From positions 1 through 8,101 of the forward strand of contig JBMOFW010000132.1 of assembly GCA_049318685.1 (NCBI GenBank): DNA of 8,101 bases. Direction: 5' to 3'. Numbering within the stretch: the stretch's first letter is position 1; each line of letters starts with the position of its first letter. Source of the stretch: JAIXWP01 sp049318685. GTDB taxonomy: Bacteria; Bacteroidota; Bacteroidia; Flavobacteriales_D; Sanyastnellaceae. A program made the position numbers and the translations under genes. The notes under the pieces are model-generated. The model saw only the letters and a list, made by a program, of their open reading frames with translations. It did no database searches and was not told the DNA's origin. Shown here piece after piece: positions 1-7,154 of the stretch.

Positions 1-2663
1 TGCAAGTATCGCAAGGATCGGGTATGGCAGGAAGTTCATCGATACTTCGTGTTCGCGGTATTGCTTCTATTTCCGCTGGTGGAGACCCGTTGTATGTAGT
101 GGATGGTATTCCCATTACACAGAATCAATTCCTCAATGGAAATAATGGTGCGATGAACAACAATCCATTAGCATCTATTAATCCCGCAGATATTGAATCC
201 ATTGAAATTTTGAAAGATGCCGCGGCTACAGGGATTTATGGTTCTCGTGGTTCCAATGGTGTTGTCCTCATCACAACGAAAAGAGGCTCCAAGAAAAAAG
301 GAGTCACCTTTGATTTTAGTACACGGGTTGGTATTGGAACCGCAGCGACCAAGCCCAACATGATGAATACGGATCAGTATTTGGCCGTGCGTCAAGAAGC
401 TTGGGAAAATGATGGAGGAACAGGCTATGTTTGGTTGCCCGGAGTAGCCTATACTAGCGGCCAAGGTGCTGCAGCATCAGCTCAAGAGCGTGCGGAAAAA
501 TTTGCTTTGGCTAAACAGATCAATACCGATTGGGTAGACGAAACAATTGGCGTTGGTATCAAGCATGCGTACAATTTTGGTGTGAACTATGGTGGTGAAA
601 AATCATCGCTCTATGCCGGAATTTCTTATGACCACAATGGTTCATATTTAGAAGGCAATAGTTATTCACGTGCCTCCGGTCGTGTGAATTTCGACTATAG
701 TTTTTCAAAACAATTGAAGATGATGATATCCTCGTCTTTAAGCAATGGTACCAACCGTCGCGTAGATGCTGCTTGGTCGGGAGGACTTGGATTGGCAATG
801 AGTACCGCTCTTCCCTACTATCCTGTGCAATATGATTCAACTGCCATTAAGTTGTTTAATTATACTGGAAGCGTTGGTGACTATTACATGGGTATCAACA
901 ATCCTGTAGCCGTGCGCGAAGCCATTGATTGGATTACTCGAGAGAACCGTACCATCAATAACCTCACTTTTATCTATTCACCGATAAAAGATTTGAATAT
1001 CAAGGCGACAGGAGCTTTGGATTACATGGACTTCCGAGAATTTCGCTATACTCCGAAATATTTGTATCCCAACTCTTCTTCATCTTCAGCTTCACAAAAC
1101 CCGACATGGACGACCAACTGGTCTTCATCTTTGACAGCAGACTATCGATATGAGCTGAATGAAGAGAATGCTTTTACGTTTTTGGTAGGTGGTGAAGTTC
1201 AAAAACAATCCACCCGAGGAAGCTATTACTCCTACACTTTTGTGGATGCTCCTGTTTATGAAAACGATTATGACGATGACACAACCGTAGTTGTTTCCGG
1301 AACCAATCCACTCCGATACTGGACTTTTGTCAGCACATTTGCGCGTATCAATTATGCTTATAAAAATAAGTTGTTCGTTCAAGGAGTGAGCCGTGTTGAC
1401 GGTTCAAGTCGATTTGGAGAAAATAACCGTTATGGTTTTTTCCCAAGTATTTCCGCAGGATGGATTTTATCAGAAGAACGTTTTCTAAAAAATAATAAAA
1501 CGATATCATTCATGAAGTTGCGTGCAGGTATCGGTAAATCAGGAAATGCCGATATTCCTAGTGATGCGCAATTTTTCACCTATTCACCCACAAATAATGG
1601 TTTGACCTATAATGGTGAACCCATTATATATCCGTTGCAGCGAGGTAATCCCGATTTGAAATGGGAGCAAACCACAACAATGGACGTGACCTTGGAAATG
1701 GGACTTTGGAAAGATCGAGTGACTACGACTATTTCTGCATACAGAAAGCACACAACAGATGCATTGATGTCCGTTAACTTGCCGTCATCGACCGGATTTA
1801 CAAGTTTTTGGGAAAATGCAGCTGAAATCGTTAACCAAGGTATTGAGTTGACTATTTCAAGTTATAACATCGTGAAAAAAGACTTCGAATGGAAAACAGA
1901 CTTCAACATTGCACGTAACTATAATGAGTTAGTAGATATTGGCGCTTACACCCCTGATGCGGTGAGTGGTGGTACAAATGATTCACGCGTTATTGTGGGA
2001 AGTCCAATAGGATCATTTTATTTAATGAAATTTAGCCATGTCGATCCGGAATCAGGACTTCCTGTTTATCTCGATTCAGAAGGAAACGAAACATTCGATT
2101 ACGACAACGCAGAACGTCAGTATGTTGGCGATGGACTTCCGGATGTTATTGGTGGTATGACCAATACTTTCCGTTACAAGCGATTTGATTTTCAATTTTT
2201 AGCTACGTTCAGTCTTGGTGCCAAAATCTTCGATTCGTCTGGTAAACGTCAAATGGGTGTAGTAACCGATTGGAACATGCGCACTGATGTATTGGATCGT
2301 TGGAGACAACCTGGTGATGATGCTCATTTTGCCCGTCTCACTTTGGATGAAACCACTTACAGTTTGCCAAGTGGTTTCCCTTGGTGGAATACCAGCTTGT
2401 TCATTTACAAAGCAGATTACCTCCGTCTTCGCAATATTACTTTGGGCTATACTTTTGCGATGAAGCCAGAAAGCCGCATCAAAAATTTACGTGTTGCAGC
2501 CAATGCATCGAACTTGTTCACCATCACGAATTTCCCAGGATTGGATCCTGAATTGGTGCGTGACTTCGAAAATGCGCAGGATCGCAACTTGAGTCCGAAC
2601 GTGACGTATTTGACACCTCCTCAAGAGCGTACTTACAACATTTCACTTTCTGCAAACTTCTAA
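1..2663 (+). CDS. SusC/RagA-family TonB-linked outer membrane transporter, 5'-truncated by the window edge
   Basis: This is the energised outer-membrane barrel that imports an oligomeric nutrient with its SusD partner, driven by TonB-ExbBD. The frame is open from base 3, and residues before the first in-window ATG (base 24) already fit the plug domain, so that ATG is internal. The signal peptide, the carboxypeptidase-D-like N-terminal domain usual in this family and the TonB box lie upstream, so roughly 100-150 residues are probably missing. Visible plug signatures are ILRVRG, then DPLYVVDGIPI (bases 84-116), then INPADIESIEIL continuing to GSRGSNGVVLITTKRG (bases 177-287). The rest is a long aromatic-rich barrel. 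Near the C-terminus stands NLFTITNFPGLDPEL, typical of SusC, and the protein ends NISLSANF with the terminal Phe expected of a BAM-recognised barrel. The susD-like gene follows after 11 bp, so the two are almost surely co-transcribed. The family is certain; the substrate is unknown. Confidence 0.96.
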   Translation, partial: QVSQGSGMAGSSSILRVRGIASISAGGDPLYVVDGIPITQNQFLNGNNGAMNNNPLASINPADIESIEILKDAAATGIYGSRGSNGVVLITTKRGSKKKGVTFDFSTRVGIGTAATKPNMMNTDQYLAVRQEAWENDGGTGYVWLPGVAYTSGQGAAASAQERAEKFALAKQINTDWVDETIGVGIKHAYNFGVNYGGEKSSLYAGISYDHNGSYLEGNSYSRASGRVNFDYSFSKQLKMMISSSLSNGTNRRVDAAWSGGLGLAMSTALPYYPVQYDSTAIKLFNYTGSVGDYYMGINNPVAVREAIDWITRENRTINNLTFIYSPIKDLNIKATGALDYMDFREFRYTPKYLYPNSSSSSASQNPTWTTNWSSSLTADYRYELNEENAFTFLVGGEVQKQSTRGSYYSYTFVDAPVYENDYDDDTTVVVSGTNPLRYWTFVSTFARINYAYKNKLFVQGVSRVDGSSRFGENNRYGFFPSISAGWILSEERFLKNNKTISFMKLRAGIGKSGNADIPSDAQFFTYSPTNNGLTYNGEPIIYPLQRGNPDLKWEQTTTMDVTLEMGLWKDRVTTTISAYRKHTTDALMSVNLPSSTGFTSFWENAAEIVNQGIELTISSYNIVKKDFEWKTDFNIARNYNELVDIGAYTPDAVSGGTNDSRVIVGSPIGSFYLMKFSHVDPESGLPVYLDSEGNETFDYDNAERQYVGDGLPDVIGGMTNTFRYKRFDFQFLATFSLGAKIFDSSGKRQMGVVTDWNMRTDVLDRWRQPGDDAHFARLTLDETTYSLPSGFPWWNTSLFIYKADYLRLRNITLGYTFAMKPESRIKNLRVAANASNLFTITNFPGLDPELVRDFENAQDRNLSPNVTYLTPPQERTYNISLSANF

Positions 2664-2674
2664 TATAGCCAACT

Positions 2675-4084
2675 ATGAAAAAGAAAATTCTTTATATCGC
2701 TTTGGCCACATTTGGAATGACAACTATCGGTTGTAACAAGTGGCTCGAGGTTCCTCCTGAAGGAGTTGTTTTGCAGGAAGACGCCCTGAAAACACCTGAT
2801 GATTTGCAACGTCTACTTAATTCTTGTTATGATGTTATGGGGAATACGTTTGACGGACGTGCTCAAAACATCGCAGAATTACTCTCGGACAATCTCTCCA
2901 TCCCATTGAATAACTTGGATTACAGAGCGGTTTACGACAGAGAAACTACCTTCTTTAATAATACGATAAATGGTGTGTACGGAGACTTTTACAACTCCGT
3001 TTATCGCTGTAATACATTGCTTGAAAGTTTTGACCTCATCGATGGACTATCCTCAGAAGATCGAAGTCGCATTGATGCCGAAGCTCATTTTGTTCGTGCA
3101 TTGAATCACTGGTGGGCACTTAAATTGTATGCTCAACCATGGGGATACACCTCAGACAATTCTCATTTGGGAATTGTCATTCGCGAATCCGCCTCACAAG
3201 TGCCATTGGCAAGAAGTAATGTGAAAGCATGTTATGATTTTATTATTGCTGATTTGCAAACCGCTTATGCCAACCTACCCGAAAGCAATGGTGTGTATGC
3301 AGATAAATATGCTGCCGCTGCGATGCTCGCAGAAGTGTATTTTCAAAAAAATGATTACGCGAACGCCGTGAATTATGCTAACATCGTCATTAACTCAGGA
3401 AATTATTCACTCGACCCCACTTTGGATATCTATCGCGCAATGACGCCAGATGTATTTGGTACGACATCACCAGAAGCCATTTTTGTGATTGCGACGACAG
3501 TTAATTCCAACGTTGTCGATGTTCGCAATGAAGGTTTCCGAGACAATTATTGGCCAGGCCCCGCTGGAGCTCAACTGAGCTTTAGTTCTGACTTAATTGA
3601 TTTTTTCAACTTGACACCTTCTGACCAACGAATCAATAATTGGATTCTTTCAGATAATGGTCAATACCAAAACTTGCGCTACGGCACCAATGCAAACGAA
3701 TCTTATTTCTTCTCCATTCCGTTGATTCGTCTTTCTACTTTGCATTTGATTCGTGCAGAAGCGTTGGCAGAACTTGGGTCAGATTTGACTACAGCCATTG
3801 AAGACATCAATTTGATTCGTGATCGCGCCTTTGGCGAGGGATTCAACGACGTTGACCCAGCATCAACTGCTTCTCAAATCATCACCATTGCTCGCGAAGA
3901 ATTCCGCAAGGAAACCATCGGAGAAGGTCACCGCATCAGTCAAATCCGTCGCATCGGCGCTAAGGGTGAATCCATCACTGTGCGCGATGCTCCGTGGAAT
4001 TGCCCCGGAATGGCCATTCAGTTCCCTAATAGTGAGTTTACTGGTAATTCCTTTGTGGGTAATCCTGAAGGAGGTTGTAACTAA
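2675..4084 (+). CDS. SusD/RagB-family nutrient-binding outer membrane lipoprotein
   Basis: This 469-residue protein is the surface lipoprotein that caps the SusC barrel and captures substrate. The N-terminus MKKKILYIALATFGMTTIGC is a signal peptidase II signal with the lipidated Cys at residue 20. The start is the first ATG after the susC stop and has no Shine-Dalgarno motif, as is usual in Bacteroidota. SusD hallmarks are an N-terminal helical part with AEAHFVRALNHWWALKLY (residues 135-152), a TPR-like helix pair around AAMLAEVYFQKNDYANAVNY (215-234), LIRAEALAELG (358-368), INLIRDRAF (378-386) and the C-terminal REEFRKETIGEGHR (407-420). At 469 residues it is on the short side for SusD proteins. 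The tail is unusual: instead of the common ending close to NPGY it finishes NPEGGCN, with Cys443 and Cys468 possibly able to form a disulfide. The partner is the SusC just upstream. The ligand cannot be inferred. Confidence 0.96.
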   Translation: MKKKILYIALATFGMTTIGCNKWLEVPPEGVVLQEDALKTPDDLQRLLNSCYDVMGNTFDGRAQNIAELLSDNLSIPLNNLDYRAVYDRETTFFNNTINGVYGDFYNSVYRCNTLLESFDLIDGLSSEDRSRIDAEAHFVRALNHWWALKLYAQPWGYTSDNSHLGIVIRESASQVPLARSNVKACYDFIIADLQTAYANLPESNGVYADKYAAAAMLAEVYFQKNDYANAVNYANIVINSGNYSLDPTLDIYRAMTPDVFGTTSPEAIFVIATTVNSNVVDVRNEGFRDNYWPGPAGAQLSFSSDLIDFFNLTPSDQRINNWILSDNGQYQNLRYGTNANESYFFSIPLIRLSTLHLIRAEALAELGSDLTTAIEDINLIRDRAFGEGFNDVDPASTASQIITIAREEFRKETIGEGHRISQIRRIGAKGESITVRDAPWNCPGMAIQFPNSEFTGNSFVGNPEGGCN

Positions 4085-4089
4085 TAAAT

Positions 4090-4608
4090 ATGATGAAAAC
4101 GATGAAAAAACATACCTTATCTTTTAGCTTGTTTGCAGCGCTCACGTTGAGTCTAGCATTCAGCGGATGCAAGCCAGAACCCGAAGGGGAATTGGGCACC
4201 GCATTCGACAAAGTGGCCGGCATGGCCGGAACTTGGGAAATTGTGTCTTTTTCGCAACAAGACATGAATAATCCCGTGAAAGAAGAACGCGACCTCAGCG
4301 AATTCTACATCATCGATGGTGAAGAACGCTTGAAGATTACGTTTGCTACTGAAGGCCGAACCTATTCTGTTGCCTCAGGCGCGGGAAAAAACTATTTCGG
4401 CGAAAGTGGCACTTGGGGCTTCGACGACGATGATGTTCCAAGTCAGCTTTATTTATTTGGAGCTACAGATACTTTAGAATTCGAATTGGGTTCCATGGTT
4501 CGTGAGTTCGACAATACCCTCAATATTGAACTACCTCGCTATTGTGATGATGGCGCCGGAAATGTTATTGAGACTGTAACTTATAAATTCCGTTTCACCC
4601 GTAAATAA
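4090..4608 (+). CDS. Small lipoprotein resembling the DUF5004 family, Sus-operon accessory
   Basis: This is a 172-residue predicted lipoprotein. Its signal peptide runs to the lipobox FSGC with the lipidated Cys27. The following residues KPEPEGE are acidic, which in Bacteroidota often goes with export to the cell surface (inference). The mature part starts with GTWEIVSFSQQD (residues 47-58) and alternates short beta strands, with ESGTWGFDDDDVPSQLYLFG (105-124) and a closing TYKFRFTRK. This suggests a small beta-barrel or lipocalin-like fold. The layout matches my recollection of DUF5004 proteins found beside SusC/SusD genes, but a profile search is needed to confirm it. No catalytic motif is visible. 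The gene begins 5 bp after susD, and its stop overlaps the next start by one base (TAATG), so it belongs to the same operon. ATG codons at 4090, 4093 and 4102 are all possible starts; the last gives a neat MKKHTL N-terminus. A substrate-binding accessory role is inferred from position only. Confidence 0.85.
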   Translation: MMKTMKKHTLSFSLFAALTLSLAFSGCKPEPEGELGTAFDKVAGMAGTWEIVSFSQQDMNNPVKEERDLSEFYIIDGEERLKITFATEGRTYSVASGAGKNYFGESGTWGFDDDDVPSQLYLFGATDTLEFELGSMVREFDNTLNIELPRYCDDGAGNVIETVTYKFRFTRK

Positions 4609-5459
4609 TGCGCAACGCTATGAAAAAATTTATTTTTACACTCAGCGCAATCATCGCATCGCTGACCGGAATGGCTCAAGCAGCTTATGTGCTCCCTTCG
4701 CCAACAGCAGCCGACGAACCCATAACTCTTTACATTGATGTGGCGCAAACCAATGGAGGTCTTAAATCTATTTTAGCCGCGCACCCGGAAGTCATTGATC
4801 AAGTCTATATCTGGACTTGGATGCCCGCCGGACCACTCGTTGGTAATGGAGAATGGGGCGATTCGAATGAAGCCCTTTTATTGACTCATGTCAGCGGATA
4901 TCTCTATTCTTTGACATTAACACCTACTGAATTTTATGGTGTAGATGGTCCCACTTTCTTCACTCGTGGTATTTCTTGTCTTGCCAAACTCGACAACGGT
5001 AATGCATTTCCCGATGATGGTTTCGGTGAAGCAAAAACAGAAGACTTACACGTTGATATTATCCCAAAATTGTGTGATGATATTTTCTGCACCTTCCCTG
5101 AAATCGCCAAGAAAGATGACTTCTTCTCAATTACTTACGACAATAATCAAGAGACCATAGCCGCATTGCAAGATCTCGGAGAAGATGAAGTATATATTTA
5201 TTTATTGGCTAAAACAGGACCATTTAACAACTATCCTTATGTGGCTCTTGATCAAGTGACCAGCACTCCGGCTCTTCGTATGAAGCCCGTTCCTGGCAAA
5301 CCTGGTCAATTCCGCATCACGTTTGTGCCTACAGATTTCTTCACCTCTGTGCCGGCAGGTCAAACTATTAGCGAATTGCGCTATTTGATTTTGACTCCAG
5401 GCTACACACCGGCTCCTCCTGTATACAATTCTTATGTTTTCGCGGATTGCGAAGAATAA
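4608..5459 (+). CDS. Secreted two-module beta-rich protein, last gene of the Sus-like operon
   Basis: This is a 283-residue exported protein of unproven function. The leader has a hydrophobic core and a signal peptidase I site near GMAQA (residues 21-25), without a lipobox, so it is probably periplasmic or secreted rather than lipid-anchored. No type IX secretion tail is evident; it ends FADCEE. The mature part holds two related modules, about residues 38-150 and 171-280. Aligned pairs include QVYIWTWMPAGP with EVYIYLLAKTGP, and SLTLTPTEFYGV with RITFVPTDFFTSV. A linker with Cys156 and Cys161 joins them. Such modules resemble Ig-like or carbohydrate-binding domains of SusE-type proteins or DUF4961, but I cannot confirm a family. 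The ATG at 4608 overlaps the previous stop; a second in-frame ATG at 4620 yields the more typical start MKKFIFTLS and may be the true one. A ligand-binding role alongside SusCD is inference from operon position. The bidirectional terminator follows. Confidence 0.85.
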   Translation: MRNAMKKFIFTLSAIIASLTGMAQAAYVLPSPTAADEPITLYIDVAQTNGGLKSILAAHPEVIDQVYIWTWMPAGPLVGNGEWGDSNEALLLTHVSGYLYSLTLTPTEFYGVDGPTFFTRGISCLAKLDNGNAFPDDGFGEAKTEDLHVDIIPKLCDDIFCTFPEIAKKDDFFSITYDNNQETIAALQDLGEDEVYIYLLAKTGPFNNYPYVALDQVTSTPALRMKPVPGKPGQFRITFVPTDFFTSVPAGQTISELRYLILTPGYTPAPPVYNSYVFADCEE

Positions 5460-5480
5460 TCTAAGACAAGATATCTCCAT

Positions 5481-5512
5481 AAAAAAAGGCCCTGAAAAGG
5501 GCCTTTTTTTTT
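5481..5512. terminator. Bidirectional intrinsic terminator between convergent operons
   Basis: Seven A residues precede a GC stem, GGCCC (5488-5492) pairing with GGGCC (5499-5503), with the six-base loop TGAAAA. Nine T residues (5504-5512) follow. The flanking A and T tracts can extend the stem and supply a U-run on either strand. It lies 21 bases after the last Sus-operon stop (5459) and directly against the prmA stop on the minus strand. It therefore most likely ends both the Sus-like operon and the tpiA-prmA transcript. Confidence 0.93.
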
Positions 5513-6344
5513 ATGCTAATTCTGTACTGAGCATGCACCATTCATTGCGCAACTCTTTATGGACAATTTTTAATCCCAACGGTTCCATCACATGCTCCAA
5601 CTCCACTACATCTTGGTCGTAAAACCCGCTAAAAATAATTTTTCCTCCCGGTTTCAACACAGCGCGATAGTGTTGCATATCTCGCATTAAAATATTGCGA
5701 TTGATATTGGCTAAAATCACGTCATAACTATTTTCACCTAACAACTCTGCCCCCCCAAGCAGACAGCGAATTTTAGTGCATTCATTGCGCTGAGCGTTTT
5801 CTACGGCATTCTCAAATGCCCACTCATCAATATCGATGGCATCAATAGAAACAGCGCCCATTTTTTCGGCGAGAATAGCTAAAACCGCAGTACCCGATCC
5901 CATATCCAACACCTCTTTTCCCTCCCAAGACATACGCATCATTTCCGAAATCACCAAATGCGTTGTCGCGTGATGACCGGTACCAAATGACATTTTAGGT
6001 TCTATCGTAATCACATAATCATATGCTCCCGCTACCTCATGAAACGGGGCGCGAATAAGGCATTTATTATCGACGATGATCGGATCAAAACTCTTCTCCC
6101 ACTCGGCATTCCAATTGACCGCTTCGATGTGGTTGACTTTCCATTGAATGACCTGATCGGGCATGGCCGCAGTCATCAAATCATTCAACATGTCGTCGCT
6201 CCACATATTTTCAGCCATATAGGCTTTCAATCCCTCTTCCGTTTCGACAAAACTCTCGAATCCCAATTCGGCCAACTCTGCGAGCAAGACTTCCCGAGCG
6301 GGAAGTAACGGTTGAAGAATAAATTCAACTTCTTTATAGTTCAT
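5511..6344 (-). CDS. prmA: Ribosomal protein L11 methyltransferase
   Basis: This cytoplasmic S-adenosylmethionine-dependent enzyme methylates ribosomal protein L11 at several amino groups. It has 277 residues, close to the usual size in Bacteroidota. An N-terminal substrate-recognition region (about 1-100) is followed by a Rossmann-type methyltransferase domain. Diagnostic motifs are MSFGTGHHATT (118-128), the SAM-binding motif I VLDMGSGTAVL (145-155), the acidic end of strand 2 AIDIDEWA (169-176) and ANINRNIL (212-219), the PrmA active-site loop. The gene starts 4 nt after the tpiA stop and has no Shine-Dalgarno motif, so translation may be coupled to tpiA. Its TAA stop overlaps the T tract of the bidirectional terminator. 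No missing motif or frame problem is seen, although a run of seven C bases near 5750 is a spot where sequence errors could occur. Confidence 0.96.
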   Translation of the reverse strand: MNYKEVEFILQPLLPAREVLLAELAELGFESFVETEEGLKAYMAENMWSDDMLNDLMTAAMPDQVIQWKVNHIEAVNWNAEWEKSFDPIIVDNKCLIRAPFHEVAGAYDYVITIEPKMSFGTGHHATTHLVISEMMRMSWEGKEVLDMGSGTAVLAILAEKMGAVSIDAIDIDEWAFENAVENAQRNECTKIRCLLGGAELLGENSYDVILANINRNILMRDMQHYRAVLKPGGKIIFSGFYDQDVVELEHVMEPLGLKIVHKELRNEWCMLSTELA

Positions 6345-6348
6345 TCGA

Positions 6349-7101
6349 TCAAGCAGATTTAATGATCGAAATGAAATCGCGCGCCTTCAACGACGCACCA
6401 CCTACCAATCCTCCATCAACATCAGCGCATGCAAATAACTCCGCCGAGTTGGTCGGATTCACAGATCCACCATAGAGAATCGGAATCACATTGCTCACGT
6501 CCTCACCAAAGTGGCTCTGCAATGATTCGCGAATAAAGGCGTGCATTTCTTGTGCTTGTTCCGTGGTCGCGGTTACCCCTGTTCCAATCGCCCATACCGG
6601 TTCGTACGCTACGATGACTTTTTTCATTTGGTCTTTTTCCAAATGATACAAGGCGTGTTCAAGTTGGTGTAATACCGTCACGAAATGCTTGTTGTCTTTG
6701 CGCTCTTCCAACATTTCACCACAACAAAATATCGGGCGAATTCCATGGCGCAAACACGCATCCACTTTTTTTGCAATAATCTCATTGGTTTCTCCAAAAT
6801 ATTGGCGACGCTCACTATGTCCTAAAATACTGTAAGGTATGCGCATCGCTTTGAGCATTGCCGGACTAATTTCACCCGTAAATGCGCCGTAATCATGATG
6901 ACTGCAGTTTTGTGCAGACAAATTCATGGTGAGGGTTTCCATCATTTCAATGGGCGCCAAATACAAAGCAGGCGGGGCAAGAATAACATTGACATCCTTC
7001 GGAAAATCACTGCTGTGTTCTTGCAATTCCACAACCAATTCCATGGCCTCGTCGATGTCTTTATTCATCTTCCAGTTGCCTGCAACAATTTTTTCTCTCA
7101 T
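6349..7101 (-). CDS. tpiA: Triosephosphate isomerase
   Basis: This enzyme interconverts dihydroxyacetone phosphate and glyceraldehyde 3-phosphate in glycolysis and gluconeogenesis, in the cytoplasm as a dimer. It has 250 residues, the standard length, and is a complete TIM barrel. Catalytic and binding residues are all present: Asn9 and Lys11 in AGNWKMN, the electrophile His95 in ILGHSERR, and the catalytic base Glu167 in AYEPVWAIGTG, whose C-terminal side forms flexible loop 6. The phosphate-binding segments YGGSV (210-214) and GGLVGGASL (230-238) are also present. The start ATG is followed by MREKIVAGNWKMN, the usual N-terminus. It is the first gene of a minus-strand pair with prmA, whose start lies 4 nt after the tpiA TGA. 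It is divergent from recQ. Confidence 0.98.
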   Translation of the reverse strand: MREKIVAGNWKMNKDIDEAMELVVELQEHSSDFPKDVNVILAPPALYLAPIEMMETLTMNLSAQNCSHHDYGAFTGEISPAMLKAMRIPYSILGHSERRQYFGETNEIIAKKVDACLRHGIRPIFCCGEMLEERKDNKHFVTVLHQLEHALYHLEKDQMKKVIVAYEPVWAIGTGVTATTEQAQEMHAFIRESLQSHFGEDVSNVIPILYGGSVNPTNSAELFACADVDGGLVGGASLKARDFISIIKSA

Positions 7102-7154
7102 CGTATTCTCAATTATGCTGCTAAGGTAATCTTTTCTTTTATGATCTTTGAGCC
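7102..7154. promoter_or_regulatory. Divergent intergenic region between tpiA and recQ, probable promoters
   Basis: These 53 bases are AT-rich and separate the divergent starts of tpiA and recQ, so unless transcription enters from elsewhere both promoters should lie here or reach into the neighbouring genes. On the minus strand TACCTTAG (7121-7128) matches the Bacteroidota -7 consensus TAnnTTTG with one mismatch, but no TTG-type -33 element is seen at the right distance. Toward recQ only the weak GATCTTTG (7143-7150) is seen, and it lies too close to the start codon. The region is supported by gene layout and not by clear motifs. Confidence 0.35.

Noticed and set aside
24..26. First in-window ATG as the start of the SusC gene
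   Set aside because: The frame is open to base 3 and the residues around it are mid-plug sequence, so the gene begins before the window.
4068..4074. Perfect AAGGAGG Shine-Dalgarno-like sequence before the lipoprotein gene
   Set aside because: It lies 15 bases before the ATG at 4090, too far for normal use, and it encodes the Glu-Gly-Gly near the SusD C-terminus. Bacteroidota rarely rely on this signal, and the other starts here lack it.
3819..4127. Overlapping 102-codon plus-strand reading frame across the susD end
   Set aside because: It is out of frame with a well-supported SusD C-terminus, shows no recognisable domain, and is a shadow frame.
5750..5760. Poly-C run in prmA as a possible frameshift site
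   Set aside because: The PrmA frame continues correctly on both sides, from KIRCLLGGAELL into the conserved ANINRNIL motif, so no frameshift is present.
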